64,000 nucleotides of DNA from Spiractinospora alimapuensis (GTDB lineage: Bacteria; Actinomycetota; Actinomycetes; Streptosporangiales; Streptosporangiaceae): NCBI RefSeq assembly GCF_018437505.1, contig NZ_CP072467.1, forward strand, positions 5,666,010-5,730,009. The letters run 5' to 3'. The notes under the pieces were generated by a model. That model worked only from the letters and a program-made list of their open reading frames with translations, was not told where the DNA came from and made no database searches. The position numbers and the translations under genes were made by a program. Shown here one piece after another: positions 17,795 through 26,903 of this stretch (position 1 is its first letter; each line of letters begins with the position of its first letter).

Positions 17795-18988
17795 CTATTC
17801 GGCAGGGGCAACGGCAGAAGCCATGACCTGCAAGGCTCCGGAGAGTCTCGTCTTCCGCGCAATCATGTCCGTGACAACCGATGCAGCGAATTTCTGGTGT
17901 CGGAACCATTCCGGGCTCAGATTATACGCCTCTGTGGCCACATTGACCGCTTCGTCCACCTTGCGGCGTTTGATTAAGGCGTGGGCGTCGTTGAGGCGAT
18001 GGCGTGCCCAGGAAATCTTGTAAAGGTCCCCGCGGTGCACGTTTCGCGATGCGGAAAGCGCACGAGACGGCTCGTCGAGGGCGATGTGGATGTGCGCCTC
18101 CTGCATCGCGACCTGGGATGGACCAAAGGAAACCCAGTAGTCGTGCCGGTCGTGATCGAGGTGCCGCGCACCGGATCGGGCGAGCGCCAGATACTCCAAT
18201 GCCTCGTCGCCACGTGACGCCCCGCCCGCCGTCACGGCCGCGTGCAGCATCAGGCCACCCCACGCCGTCACCTGTCGCATGTCCGTGCACGACATCGTCG
18301 GTTCGATCGTCTCTGCAGCACGCAGTGCCAAGCGCTCAGCGTCCTCATATCGCCCCATTCGAAGGAGGATCCACACATACGTGCCACGCAGCGTCGCGGA
18401 ACGGAACTCGTCGTCACCTTCCTCAGCCGTCGCCAAGCCACGGGCGGCGCCGAGGAGAGCCGCGTCGTCACGTCCCGTGTGCACCATCAGGCAGGCGGCG
18501 AGCTGGCAGGCATGCGCGTATGCGGCAGCCACCGCTCTGGGGCCCAACGCGTTCCGCGTGACGCGGCACTCGGAGAGCAGTCCTGGCAGCGTTGAAGCCA
18601 GCACGCCGAACTCACCCGCGAAATAGGCACCGTAGGCTCGCTCCACCGAACTCCACAGGCGTGCGGGGTCAGACGGCTCGTCATCGTCCTCGGGATCCAT
18701 TCCCGGCAGAAGGTCGGGTGAGGAGATCGCGTTACGAACGTCCAGGACCCCGGAGTCGCCCACCCGATGCACACGATTGCCCTTGCCAGTCAGCGTTCCC
18801 GGGTCCTCGTCCAACGCTGCGGCAAGAGCCATGATCGTCGTCAAACGCGCTGTCCGCCGAGAACCACGTTCGAGTCGGCTCACCAAATCCTCACTCACCG
18901 ACGCACGCCGCGCCAGCTCCGCCTGCGTCATCCCATGAGCGAGACGAAGGGATCGAATTCGAGGACCAAGACTGATCGCGTCATCCAT
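17795..18988 (-). CDS. XRE-family regulator with C-terminal TPR-like region (1)
   Basis: A 397-residue protein. Residues about 8-62 form a lambda-repressor-type helix-turn-helix (IRSLRLAHGMTQAELARRASVSEDLVSRLERG); the remaining 330 residues are helical repeats of TPR character, as in peptide-sensing regulators. The ATG at 18988 begins MDDAISLGPRIRSLR. It shares architecture and motifs (FGPSQVAM; a closing repeat with WFRHQKFAASVVTDM) with the next gene, so the two are paralogues. It probably controls the downstream 73-aa gene and the coupled cassette; that is inference from position. Confidence 0.85.
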   Translation of the reverse strand: MDDAISLGPRIRSLRLAHGMTQAELARRASVSEDLVSRLERGSRRTARLTTIMALAAALDEDPGTLTGKGNRVHRVGDSGVLDVRNAISSPDLLPGMDPEDDDEPSDPARLWSSVERAYGAYFAGEFGVLASTLPGLLSECRVTRNALGPRAVAAAYAHACQLAACLMVHTGRDDAALLGAARGLATAEEGDDEFRSATLRGTYVWILLRMGRYEDAERLALRAAETIEPTMSCTDMRQVTAWGGLMLHAAVTAGGASRGDEALEYLALARSGARHLDHDRHDYWVSFGPSQVAMQEAHIHIALDEPSRALSASRNVHRGDLYKISWARHRLNDAHALIKRRKVDEAVNVATEAYNLSPEWFRHQKFAASVVTDMIARKTRLSGALQVMASAVAPAE

Positions 18989-19229
18989 ACCGGATCCCGT
19001 CGGTCGGGGGCAGTCACCGTCCAGACTAGGTCGGGACCTGCCCTGTGTCAGGCGTGCCGGCGAACCGGTGGAGCGTTGCACGGAGTCACGCTTCGCGTGG
19101 CTCATTCGTGCTGGCGACCGTAAGCGTGCGCTTCGTGAGGCGGAGACTCCGGCGGAGTCCGAGCGAAGGCATGGGTTGCTCCTCCTGCTTCGGCCGGCCA
19201 ATCCAGTCCAGATCGCGGCGCGATCCGCG

Positions 19230-20450
19230 TCAGACTGCCAGACCGAGGAAGTCCGCGATCTCTCGGTGGTCGCTGGATGGCATCCTCTTGGCCTGTTCCA
19301 GTAGATCCTCCGCGAGGTGCCGGGCCGTGGTCTGGTTGCGGAGCCACACTGGGGCCTTGGCCTTCAAGGCGAGCATGATTTGCGTGGTCTTCTCAACGTT
19401 GCGCAGCTTAAGGTGGGCCGACGCCTTGTCTAGGGCGTACCGCTGTTGTGTGTTCGGGGTGGCAGCGGCCTGGTTGGCGCGGATCTGCTCGGACAGCTCC
19501 AGTGCGCGATCTGGGTGGTCGGCGATCAACTCGTTCTGCATGCCGTTCATCGCCACCGTGGCCGGGCCGAACTTCATGTGCCCCGCTGTGTCGATCTCCT
19601 CGCCGACCACCTCGGCGGCGGATCGAGCGAATGCCTGGTACTGGCGGGCCTCGTCGGGGCGGTTGTTCCGAGCGGCCGAGGCGGCGGCGCGCATCAGGAT
19701 GTAGCCCCAGGCCGCGATCTGTCCGTGGTCAGCCTTGGTGAGTTTCTCGGGCTCTAGTGCATCGGCGGTGTCCACGCAGAGCTGCTCGACCTCGTCGAAG
19801 CGCGCTTGGCGTAGTAGCGTCCACCCCTGCTGACCGATCGCGGCTGCGGCAAGCCCTTGGTCCCCGACGGCGAGGGCGTCGGTGAGGGCGTCGCGCAGCG
19901 CGATGATGCCGAGGTCGTGCTCGCGGATCTGAATGCAATAACGGCCGGTGAGCTGGAGGGCGTCGGCACGCAATCGGACCGCGCGCTCTCGCTCCTGACC
20001 TTGGAGCGCGGCGACGTGCATGTGTGCGGATCTGACGAGGGCGGGCGACAAACGCGCCACGTCGTCGTATCGGTCAGCCTGGTAGTGGCTGGCAACGGCC
20101 TCCACCGCGCGCCCGAGCAGAGCAAGGTTGGGTGGTACATCGTCGTCGGGATAGATTCGGCCGTGTATCCCCGCTGGTGGATTCACGGCCGAGCGGATGT
20201 CGGCCAGTACGGTGTCGCGGTGGTCGTCGACTCGGGGCGCGGGGGATTCGGGGGTCATGAACCATACGGTTCGTACGCCGAGGGCGCGCCCAAGTCGGTG
20301 ATAGGTCTCGATACGGGCGGTCCCACCCTGTTCAAGCTTGCGGACGACGCCGACGGAGAGGTCCGCCGCCTCGGCGAGATCCTCTTGGCTCATGCCGCGC
20401 CGCCGGCGAAGTTGCACCAGCCGATCAGAGACGGTGGAATCGTGGTCCAT
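19230..20450 (-). CDS. XRE-family regulator with C-terminal TPR-like region (2)
   Basis: A 406-residue paralogue of the neighbouring regulator. The helix-turn-helix is VQLRRRRGMSQEDLAEAADLSVGVVRKLEQGG (about 12-43); the C-terminal region is made of TPR-like helices with FGPATVAMNGM and WLRNQTTARHLAEDLLEQ, lined up with the same positions in regulator 1. The ATG at 20450 has a GGATCC stretch about 5 nt upstream but no good ribosome site. The ligand is unknown; a small peptide or metabolite is possible by analogy with other HTH-TPR proteins. Confidence 0.85.
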   Translation of the reverse strand: MDHDSTVSDRLVQLRRRRGMSQEDLAEAADLSVGVVRKLEQGGTARIETYHRLGRALGVRTVWFMTPESPAPRVDDHRDTVLADIRSAVNPPAGIHGRIYPDDDVPPNLALLGRAVEAVASHYQADRYDDVARLSPALVRSAHMHVAALQGQERERAVRLRADALQLTGRYCIQIREHDLGIIALRDALTDALAVGDQGLAAAAIGQQGWTLLRQARFDEVEQLCVDTADALEPEKLTKADHGQIAAWGYILMRAAASAARNNRPDEARQYQAFARSAAEVVGEEIDTAGHMKFGPATVAMNGMQNELIADHPDRALELSEQIRANQAAATPNTQQRYALDKASAHLKLRNVEKTTQIMLALKAKAPVWLRNQTTARHLAEDLLEQAKRMPSSDHREIADFLGLAV

Positions 20451-20485
20451 ACGCTGGATCCTCGCTGTGTGGTGACACTCACAGC

Positions 20486-20695
20486 CTAGGCCGCCGCCAT
20501 CTCCGTGTCAGGCGGGCTGGGGAAACCCGGGGCCGCACCGGTGAGAAGCCCGTCGGCGTACGAGGCGATCACGAACCGGTCCAACGCCAACAGCGCCACC
20601 ACCGTCGCTGGGGGCCGCTCGGCCAGCGGTGGCCCTTGCGGAGCCTCCCACGACGGCAGCGGGGCGGGAACAGAGGCGCGGCGAGTCCGAGTCAC
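20486..20695 (-). CDS. Possible 69-aa leaderless protein
   Basis: A short frame ending VIASYADGLLTGAAPGFPSPPDTEMAAA with no family I recognise. It is supported mainly by the TACAGT box (20704-20709) ending 8 nt before the GTG at 20695, the same geometry as several leaderless genes in this window. It lies between XRE regulator 2 and the EamA exporter, all on the minus strand. It could be non-coding. Confidence 0.35.
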   Translation of the reverse strand: MTRTRRASVPAPLPSWEAPQGPPLAERPPATVVALLALDRFVIASYADGLLTGAAPGFPSPPDTEMAAA

Positions 20696-20760
20696 AACAA
20701 GGCACTGTAGTGACGCGCACCCACAAACCGGACGCCCACGGTTCAGGGATCGGGGAGAGC

Positions 20761-21684
20761 CTAGGCTTCCGGCTCGGCCCTTCGGCCCGTCCGGGTGGCC
20801 CCGGCGCTGGCCACGACGACGCACACCATGGCGAACCACTGCACCGGGCTCAGGAACTCCGCCAGGAGCAGCATGCCGATCACCGCCGCCGCGGCGGGCT
20901 GCAGGCTCATCAGGATGCTGAACACGCTGGGGCGGATGCGGCGCAGCGCGTGCATCTCCAGGCTGTACGGCACGATCGTGGACAGGATGCCCACCGTGAC
21001 CCCGATTGCCAGCAGGCGCGGGTCCAGCAGCGCCGTACCCGCCTGGCTGACGGCGGCGGGGCCCACCATGACCACCCCGACCACCATGGCGATCGCGAGC
21101 CCGCTGCTCCCGGAGAACCGGCGTCCCGTCGCCGCGCTGAGCAGGATGTAGCACGCCCACGAGCCTGCGGCCAACAACGCGAAACCCACCCCGGCGAGGG
21201 TGACGTCGCCGTCGTCCCAGCTCAACAGCACCACTCCGGTGGCCGCCAAGCCCACCCACACCAGGTCCAGCGGGCGCCGTGACCCCGCGACGGCCACCAC
21301 GAGAGGTCCGAGGAACTCGATCGTCACCGCCACGCCCAGCGGGATCCGGGCGATCGCCTCGTAGATGGCCCAGTTCATCGACACGAGCGCGATCCCGAAC
21401 GCGGTGACGATCCGCCAGTCCGCCCATGTCCGCCCCCGCAGCGCGGGGCGGATCACAAGGAGGAGGACGACGGCGCCGGTGAGGAATCGCAGCCAGACGA
21501 CCGCGCTCGGCGGCAGCTCGTCGAAGATGGTCTTGGCGACCCCGGCACCCGACTGCACCGACAGAATGGCGGCCAACACCATCCACGTGGCGGGGATCGA
21601 GCCCCCCGCGCCACGCGCGAGTTCCCCGCCCCGGCGCAGGGTACGAACAACGCGGCCTGGTGGGCGGGCATCGAAAGCGGACAC
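20761..21684 (-). CDS. EamA/DMT-family exporter, RhtA-like
   Basis: A polytopic inner-membrane protein of 307 residues with ten hydrophobic segments in two EamA repeats. The sequence [35 protein letters not shown] and [15 protein letters not shown] are characteristic of RhtA-type amino-acid exporters (threonine/homoserine in E. coli). The GTG at 21684 has no ribosome site, but TAGACT (21693-21698) ends 8 nt upstream, so it is probably leaderless. It is divergent from arcA with only 28 bp between the start codons. Confidence 0.9.
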   Translation of the reverse strand: MSAFDARPPGRVVRTLRRGGELARGAGGSIPATWMVLAAILSVQSGAGVAKTIFDELPPSAVVWLRFLTGAVVLLLVIRPALRGRTWADWRIVTAFGIALVSMNWAIYEAIARIPLGVAVTIEFLGPLVVAVAGSRRPLDLVWVGLAATGVVLLSWDDGDVTLAGVGFALLAAGSWACYILLSAATGRRFSGSSGLAIAMVVGVVMVGPAAVSQAGTALLDPRLLAIGVTVGILSTIVPYSLEMHALRRIRPSVFSILMSLQPAAAAVIGMLLLAEFLSPVQWFAMVCVVVASAGATRTGRRAEPEA

Positions 21685-21712
21685 GGGTTACGAGTCTAGG
21701 AGAGGAGCCAAC

Positions 21713-22933
21713 ATGGCGTTGCGTGTCGACTCGGAGGTGGGACGCCTCCGTCAGGTCATCGTGCACCGGCCCGATCTGGAGATGACGCGCCTCACCCCCG
21801 GCAACATCGGAGAACTGCTCTTCGACGAGGTGATGTGGGCGCGCCGGGCGCGCTCCGAGCACGACGCCTTCGTCGACCTGCTCCGGGAGCGCGGCGTGCG
21901 TGTCCACCTCTTCCACGAGCTGCTGGAGACGGTGCTCGACGAACCGAAGGGGCGGGCGTTCGTCCTCGACAACACCCTTGACGAACGCTTCTACGGACCC
22001 ACCGCCATCGACGCCATCCGTGAGACCTTCGACCGGATGGACACCACCACCCTGCGGCGCCACCTCATCGGGGGTATCACCAAGCGGGAACTGCTCGAGC
22101 ACGTGGCCGAGCCGCGCTCGGTGTGGTTCCAGACGCTGGAACTGGACGCCTTCGCGCTCTCCCCACTGCCCAACCACCTGTTCACCCGCGACACCTCCTC
22201 GTGGGTGTACGGGGGCGTGTCGGTCAACGCGATGCGCAAGAAGGCGCGCCGGCGGGAAACCATCCACTACGAGGCGGTCTACCGGTGGCACCCCCTGTTC
22301 GCCGGGGAGGACTTCGAGGTGTGGGAACACGGCGGCTCCTGGGCACCCGCCACGATCGAGGGCGGCGACGTGATGCCCGTAGGCAACGGCGCGGTGCTCG
22401 TCGGAGTCAGCGAACGGACGCAGCCCCAGGCCGTCGAGCTCCTGGCCCGGGAGCTGTTCGGTCGCGGCGGTGCCGAGCGCATCGTCGGCGTGCAGATGCC
22501 GCGCTCCCGGGCGGTCATGCACCTGGACACCGTCATGACGATGGTCGACTACGGCGTCTTCACCAAGTACGCGGCCCTGGGGATGCTCCCCAGCTTCACC
22601 GTGGAGCCGGGGGACGGAGCGACCGGACTGGACGTGCGCTCCCACCCCCCCGAGGAGATGCACACCGCCATCGCCGACGCGCTGGGCATCCCCGACATCA
22701 AGGTGCTCACCCCGGTGCAGGACGTCTACTCCGCCGAACGTGAGCAGTGGGACGACGGGTGCAACGTCCTGGCGATCGAACCCGGAGTCGTGGTCGCCTA
22801 CGAACGCAACACCACGAGCAACGCGCACATGCGGGCGAACGGGGTGGAGGTGCTGGAAACGGCGGGTGGTGAGCTCGGGCGCGGGCGTGGAGGACCGCAC
22901 TGCATGACCTGTCCGATTCAGCGCGATCCCTGA
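21713..22933 (+). CDS. arcA: Arginine deiminase
   Basis: It hydrolyses arginine to citrulline and ammonia in the cytosol. The 406-residue product carries LGRLRQV-type [23 protein letters not shown], the [15 protein letters not shown] stretch, and the catalytic cysteine C397 in GGPHCMTCP, all in family positions. The ATG at 21713 has GGAGAGGAG upstream. No arcB, arcC or arcD gene is nearby, so the energy-yielding pathway is not complete here; nitrogen supply or acid tolerance are possible uses. Its last 16 bp overlap the convergent membrane-protein gene. Confidence 0.96.
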   Translation: MALRVDSEVGRLRQVIVHRPDLEMTRLTPGNIGELLFDEVMWARRARSEHDAFVDLLRERGVRVHLFHELLETVLDEPKGRAFVLDNTLDERFYGPTAIDAIRETFDRMDTTTLRRHLIGGITKRELLEHVAEPRSVWFQTLELDAFALSPLPNHLFTRDTSSWVYGGVSVNAMRKKARRRETIHYEAVYRWHPLFAGEDFEVWEHGGSWAPATIEGGDVMPVGNGAVLVGVSERTQPQAVELLARELFGRGGAERIVGVQMPRSRAVMHLDTVMTMVDYGVFTKYAALGMLPSFTVEPGDGATGLDVRSHPPEEMHTAIADALGIPDIKVLTPVQDVYSAEREQWDDGCNVLAIEPGVVVAYERNTTSNAHMRANGVEVLETAGGELGRGRGGPHCMTCPIQRDP

Positions 22934-23304
22934 TCGGCGCCCGACGCGGCCGGCTGGGGAGCCTCCTCCTCACCCGACGGAGGTGCCTCGGCCGCTCGTC
23001 GGCGCGGCGTCGCGACGACGACCAGCGCGAAAAGGAGGAACCAGGCGCAGGCCGCGACCCCCGGCTGCAGGAACGTCATGATCAACGCGACGTACGTCTG
23101 CCCACCGAAGCCCAGCCAGGCCTGCGCGATGAGCCACAGGTACGGGAGCGCCGCCGCCGTCACGTACAGGACGAGCGCGGTCACGGCGAGCCCCCGCCAC
23201 GATGGGCGGCGCACCGCCACCAACCAGAGCCCGGCCAGCGCGACGATGACGGGTGGTCCGAGGTCTCGCACGACGATGTAGAGCGGTACGCCTATGTGTT
23301 CCAC
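22918..23304 (-). CDS. Small membrane protein, four hydrophobic segments
   Basis: A 128-residue protein with four predicted transmembrane stretches and a Glu/Pro/Ala-rich cytosolic tail. No family is recognised. The GTG at 23304 follows a TAGACA box (23312-23317) by 7 nt, so it is likely leaderless. It overlaps the end of arcA and lies 10 bp downstream of the duplicated membrane bicistron. Confidence 0.65.
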   Translation of the reverse strand: MEHIGVPLYIVVRDLGPPVIVALAGLWLVAVRRPSWRGLAVTALVLYVTAAALPYLWLIAQAWLGFGGQTYVALIMTFLQPGVAACAWFLLFALVVVATPRRRAAEAPPSGEEEAPQPAASGADQGSR

Positions 23305-23314
23305 ACGGAATTGT

Positions 23315-23668
23315 CTACCAGTGCCCGTTCGTGGGGGCGTCGCCCGGTCCGTGCCCCGGCCAGGTGGACGCGGGCCGCGTCGGCGCGGCCGCGGTACGTC
23401 CTCGCCTCAGCGCCGCCCAGATCAGTAGCGCGACGGGTACGGCGTGGAGCAGGTTGAGCGCCAGGGTGGAGCCCAGCGTGACCGCCGGTGTGAATCCGAC
23501 CACGCTGCTCACCCCGAACCGACTCCACAGGAAGGCGGTGACGGCGTACACGATGAGCGCGCCGCCGGCACCGATGACGATGCCCCGGTTGTCGGAGCGC
23601 GCGACCACGCCGAGGACGATGGCCGCGATTCCCACCAGGAGCAGGACGAGGTAGGGGAGGAAGATCAT
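23315..23668 (-). CDS. Small membrane protein B, copy 1 of a duplicated pair
   Basis: A 117-residue protein with three hydrophobic segments and a Pro/Gly-rich tail ending TNGHW. It is paralogous to the protein at 24220-24579: both open with IPYL/LPYL, share LLHAVPVALLIWAALRRGR versus LLAVPVALLAWAALKPGR, and end in a G-(H/R)-W. The ATG at 23668 has GGAGGG upstream and overlaps the stop of gene A copy 1 (ATGA). Function unknown. Confidence 0.7.
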   Translation of the reverse strand: MIFLPYLVLLLVGIAAIVLGVVARSDNRGIVIGAGGALIVYAVTAFLWSRFGVSSVVGFTPAVTLGSTLALNLLHAVPVALLIWAALRRGRTAAAPTRPASTWPGHGPGDAPTNGHW

Positions 23669-24084
23669 GGCCGCCCTCCATGGTCGGGACCGCCGTCGTA
23701 TCCGGAGGTGGAGTTCGGGGGCAACGAGTAGGTCGGCGCGGTGTCAGGAGGAACCCACCCGGGCGCGGCGGCGGGACGTGTTCCCTCACTGACGGGCCGA
23801 AGGGCCCCGACGGCCATCAGGATCATGCCGGCGCCGAAGACGAAGGACTGGATCTGGGGTAGCAGGCGGACCCAGTCCGCCGGTCCGGCGACGGCGTACA
23901 GATCGGGCACGAGGAGGAGCCACGCTCCCCGCAGGACCACCGACAGTGTCACGACGATCGCCCCAGCGAGCACCAGCGGGCGTCGCCGTCGAGGCACCAG
24001 GAACGCCGCGCCGCAACCGACGAGCCCCAGCAGGATCATGGGAATGAGCGGGACGAGGAACGATGAGTGGGGTAAGGCGGGCAC
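23665..24084 (-). CDS. Small membrane protein A, copy 1 of a duplicated pair
   Basis: A 139-residue membrane protein with three hydrophobic segments. RRRRPLVLAGAIVVTLSVVLR and MILMAVGALRP line up with RPRRPLVLTGAVLVVVAAVLR and ILLMAVGALRP in copy 2. The tail is proline-rich and ends DHGGRP. The GTG at 24084 has GGAGG 5 nt upstream. Its stop overlaps the start of gene B copy 1, so A and B are coupled and probably act together. Function unknown. Confidence 0.7.
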   Translation of the reverse strand: MPALPHSSFLVPLIPMILLGLVGCGAAFLVPRRRRPLVLAGAIVVTLSVVLRGAWLLLVPDLYAVAGPADWVRLLPQIQSFVFGAGMILMAVGALRPVSEGTRPAAAPGWVPPDTAPTYSLPPNSTSGYDGGPDHGGRP

Positions 24085-24110
24085 GTGTGCCTCCAGGGGG
24101 GTGCCGAGTG

Positions 24111-24130
24111 CGCAATACCCTAGCCCGCGG
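24111..24130 (-). promoter_or_regulatory. Promoter-like element, copy 1
   Basis: CGCAATACCCTAGCCCGCGG on the plus strand is repeated with one change at 25019-25038. Read on the minus strand it contains TAGGGT, a plausible -10 box, about 30 nt before the start of gene A copy 1. Confidence 0.5.
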
Positions 24131-24219
24131 TCGCGTGGATGGCTATGGCGTGCGCGGGAAAGGCGCCGCGCTGCCGTGAACCCGGCACGACGGGCCACCG
24201 TGTCCCACGGCCACGTGGT

Positions 24220-24579
24220 CTACCAGCGCCCGTCCGGTGCTCCATCGCCCGGACCGCCTCGAGGCCACGTGGGGGTGGGGTGCGTGGCCGGCGGCGTGGA
24301 GCGCCCCGGTTTCAGCGCGGCCCAGGCGAGCAGCGCGACCGGGACGGCGAGCAGGACGTTGAGCGCGACTTGGGCGCCGAGCCACACGTCGAACGGAGAC
24401 GCGACCACGACACTGATCCCAAAGGTGTTCCACAGGAACTGTGCGGCGACGAACACGAGCAACGCGACCCCAGAACCGGCCACCACCACTCGGTTCGCTG
24501 ACCGGGAGCGCGCACCCAGCACGATGACCGCGATCCCCACCGGGAGAAACGAGAGGTAGGGGATGACGTCGAAGGTCAC
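24220..24579 (-). CDS. Small membrane protein B, copy 2 of a duplicated pair
   Basis: A 119-residue paralogue of the protein at 23315-23668 with three hydrophobic segments and a Pro/Gly-rich tail ending PDGRW. The GTG at 24579 overlaps the stop of gene A copy 2 (GTGA) and has GGAGGG about 6 nt upstream. Function unknown. Confidence 0.7.
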   Translation of the reverse strand: MTFDVIPYLSFLPVGIAVIVLGARSRSANRVVVAGSGVALLVFVAAQFLWNTFGISVVVASPFDVWLGAQVALNVLLAVPVALLAWAALKPGRSTPPATHPTPTWPRGGPGDGAPDGRW

Positions 24580-24995
24580 TGTCGCCCTCCAAAGTCGTGG
24601 CGGCCGTCCGGGCCGTGGTGGGGGCCCGGGGGCGGGGAATAGGTGGGCGAGGTGCCGCCGGGCGCGACCCGCCATCCCGGTGTCGGGGGGTGCGCCGTCC
24701 CGTCGTTCGTGGGTCGGAGGGCCCCGACGGCCATGAGCAAGATGCCCGCGGCCAGGCCGAAGTCCAGCAGACGGGTGAACAGGAAGACCGGGTCGTCGGG
24801 GGTGGCCACGGCGTAGGGATCCAGCACCACGAGCACCAGGAACAACCGCAGGACCGCGGCCACCACCACGAGGACCGCCCCCGTGAGCACCAGCGGGCGC
24901 CGGGGACGGGCAACGAAGAACGCGACGACACATCCGAAGACCCCCACGACGAACAGGGGGGTGAGTTGAAGCAAAACACTGGGCAGGGGCTGCAC
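24576..24995 (-). CDS. Small membrane protein A, copy 2 of a duplicated pair
   Basis: A 139-residue paralogue of the protein at 23665-24084, with the same length, three hydrophobic segments and a His/Gly/Pro-rich tail ending DFGGRQ. The GTG at 24995 has GGGAG 8 nt upstream. It starts the second bicistron and lies about 180 bp after the ABC exporter genes. Function unknown. Confidence 0.7.
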   Translation of the reverse strand: MQPLPSVLLQLTPLFVVGVFGCVVAFFVARPRRPLVLTGAVLVVVAAVLRLFLVLVVLDPYAVATPDDPVFLFTRLLDFGLAAGILLMAVGALRPTNDGTAHPPTPGWRVAPGGTSPTYSPPPGPHHGPDGRHDFGGRQ

Positions 24996-25018
24996 GGCTG
25001 ACTCCCGGGGGCAGGATG

Positions 25019-25038
25019 CGCAACACCCTAGCCCGCGG
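25019..25038 (-). promoter_or_regulatory. Promoter-like element, copy 2
   Basis: CGCAACACCCTAGCCCGCGG matches the element at 24111-24130 in 19 of 20 bases and lies 24 nt before the start of gene A copy 2. Conservation of this stretch shows that the duplication included the control region. Confidence 0.5.
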
Positions 25039-25176
25039 GGGCCCCGGTGGCTATGGGCCGAGGAGACCCGTTGCGTGCGTCCTCCCCCGGCGGCACGCCA
25101 AGGCCGTGGGAGGCGTCGCGGGACCCGGTCCGGCAGGCCACGAACGCCAGGCGCGGGGGATTCACCTTCGAAGTGG

Positions 25177-25980
25177 TTACTCCCAGCGGAAGTAGCGACT
25201 GGCGAGGAGGCCGGCCACCAGCGCCCACGCGAGCAGCACGACGAACGAGGCGACGGGGAACGCGCCGCCCTCGAAGGCCGACCGGAGACCCTCGGAGAGG
25301 GCGGTGATGGGGAGCCCGGAGGCGATGGTCTCCACGACGCCCGGGAGCCGGTCGGTGGGGAACATGACGCCGCCGAGACCCAGCAGGATCAGGAAGACGA
25401 GGTTGGCGGCGGCGAGCGTGCCCTCGGCGCGGAGGGTTCCGGCCATCAGCAGGGCCAGGGCGCTGAACGCGGCGGTGGCGGAGAGGACCAGGGCGAGCGC
25501 GGTGCCGACGCCCAACACCGAGAACTCCGCCGACCAGCCCAGGGCGAGGGCCACACCGATCAGGATCGCGAACTGCACCGCCTGGACCGCGAGCACCGCG
25601 AGGGTCTTCGCCGCCAGGAGCCCCGCGCGGGGCAGGGGAGTGGCACCGAGGCGTTTGAGGACGCCGTACTTGCGCTCGAACCCGGTGCCGATCGCCTGTC
25701 CGGTGAACGCCGTGGACAACACCGCGAGGGCGAGCACACCCGGTGCGAGGAAGTCGACGCGGGCGTCAGTGCCCAGGTCCAGGATGGGCAGGGTGCCGAA
25801 GGCGACCAGCAGGAGCACCGGAATGACCAGTGTGAGCAGTACCTGTTCTCCGTTACGGAGCAGGATCCGCAGTTCCATCCGGGCCTGGGCGGCGACCATC
25901 CGGCCCATCGGTGCGGCGCCCGGTCGGGGGCTCAGGTCCATGGGCGCGGTCGTCTCCGCGGGCGCTGGTGCTGTGCTCAT
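25177..25980 (-). CDS. ABC-2 type transporter permease
   Basis: A 267-residue membrane protein with six hydrophobic segments in the ABC-2 exporter arrangement, including ERKYGVLKRLGATPLPR between the second and third, typical of the family's cytosolic coupling region, and FPTDRLPGVVETIASGLPITALSEGLR near the C-terminus. The ATG at 25980 overlaps the stop of the ATPase gene (ATGA). With that ATPase it forms a drug- or lipid-type exporter; the substrate is unknown. Confidence 0.9.
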   Translation of the reverse strand: MSTAPAPAETTAPMDLSPRPGAAPMGRMVAAQARMELRILLRNGEQVLLTLVIPVLLLVAFGTLPILDLGTDARVDFLAPGVLALAVLSTAFTGQAIGTGFERKYGVLKRLGATPLPRAGLLAAKTLAVLAVQAVQFAILIGVALALGWSAEFSVLGVGTALALVLSATAAFSALALLMAGTLRAEGTLAAANLVFLILLGLGGVMFPTDRLPGVVETIASGLPITALSEGLRSAFEGGAFPVASFVVLLAWALVAGLLASRYFRWE

Positions 25981-26903
25981 TTCTCCCGTAGCTCCCGCCC
26001 CGTCAGGTCGAGGAACACGTCCTCCAAGGTGCGGCCGCGAGCTCCCAGCTCTCGGGCGGGGATGTCGTTGTCCGCGCACCAGGCCGCCACCGTCGTCAGC
26101 AACGCCGGCGCCTGACCGTCCTCGGCGAGGACCGCGTAGCTTCCCGGGCTCGCCTCCTCCACGGTGCAGCCGACCGGAAGCCGGTCCCGCAGCGTGCTCA
26201 GCTCGAGTGACGGTGACGCGTGGAATCGCACCTGTGTCCGGGTCCCGGTCAGTTCCGCGGGGCTCCCCGTGGCGACCACGGTGCCCCGGTCGATGATCAC
26301 GACATGGTCGGCGAGGCGCTCGGCCTCCTCCATGTAGTGGGTGGTGACCAGGGTGGAGACTCCGCTGTCGCGCAACTCCCCGAGCAGTTCCCAGGTCGCG
26401 GCGCGCGCCTGGGGGTCCAACCCCGCCGTGGGCTCGTCCAGGAACACCAGCTCCGGCCGACCGACCACGGCGCCCGCGAGGGAGAGCCGCTGCCGTTGCC
26501 CGCCCGAGAGTCGACGCACGGGGGTGTCCGAGCACGACAGCAGACCCAGCCGCCGCAACAGTGCCGCCGGCGGTACGGGGTGGGCGTGGAACGACGCGAT
26601 CAGGCGCAACCACTCGCCCGCCCGCGCCCCCGTGGGGGCACCCGCCTCCTGGGGCATCACCCCGACGCGCGCCTTCAACGCGCGGTCGTCGGACGTGGGG
26701 TCCAGGCCGAGGATCCGCACCGTCCCCGCGTCCGCGCGACGGTAGCCCTCACAGATCTCCACAGTGGTGGTCTTCCCAGCCCCGTTGGGCCCCAGTAGCG
26801 CGGTGACCGCGCCCCGAGGCGCGACGAAGTCCACGCCGGACAGTGCCTCGACGGCGCCGTAGCGCTTGACCAGTCCCGTGACTTCCACCGCAACCTCACC
26901 CAT
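25977..26903 (-). CDS. ABC transporter ATP-binding protein
   Basis: A 308-residue nucleotide-binding subunit. Walker A is GPNGAGKTTT, the signature LSGGQRQRLS, Walker B LVFLDEPTAG and the switch histidine is in TTHYMEEAERL. The C-terminal 80 residues form the extension usual in ABC-2 exporter ATPases. The ATG at 26903 has no good ribosome site; TACACT (26914-26919) lies 10 nt upstream. It is coupled to the permease and divergent from the suf operon across 321 bp. Confidence 0.93.
   Translation of the reverse strand: MGEVAVEVTGLVKRYGAVEALSGVDFVAPRGAVTALLGPNGAGKTTTVEICEGYRRADAGTVRILGLDPTSDDRALKARVGVMPQEAGAPTGARAGEWLRLIASFHAHPVPPAALLRRLGLLSCSDTPVRRLSGGQRQRLSLAGAVVGRPELVFLDEPTAGLDPQARAATWELLGELRDSGVSTLVTTHYMEEAERLADHVVIIDRGTVVATGSPAELTGTRTQVRFHASPSLELSTLRDRLPVGCTVEEASPGSYAVLAEDGQAPALLTTVAAWCADNDIPARELGARGRTLEDVFLDLTGRELREK

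Noticed and set aside
20486-22900. An 804-codon minus-strand frame antisense to arcA and the EamA gene
   Set aside because: It is a by-product of high third-position GC; the product has no family sequence, while both strands' overlapping genes do. Only its last 69 codons are kept as a weak candidate because of a leaderless promoter-like box.
25028-25228. A 66-codon minus-strand frame between the ABC permease and the duplicated membrane genes
   Set aside because: It overlaps the permease 3' end and the conserved promoter element, and has no motif or ribosome site.
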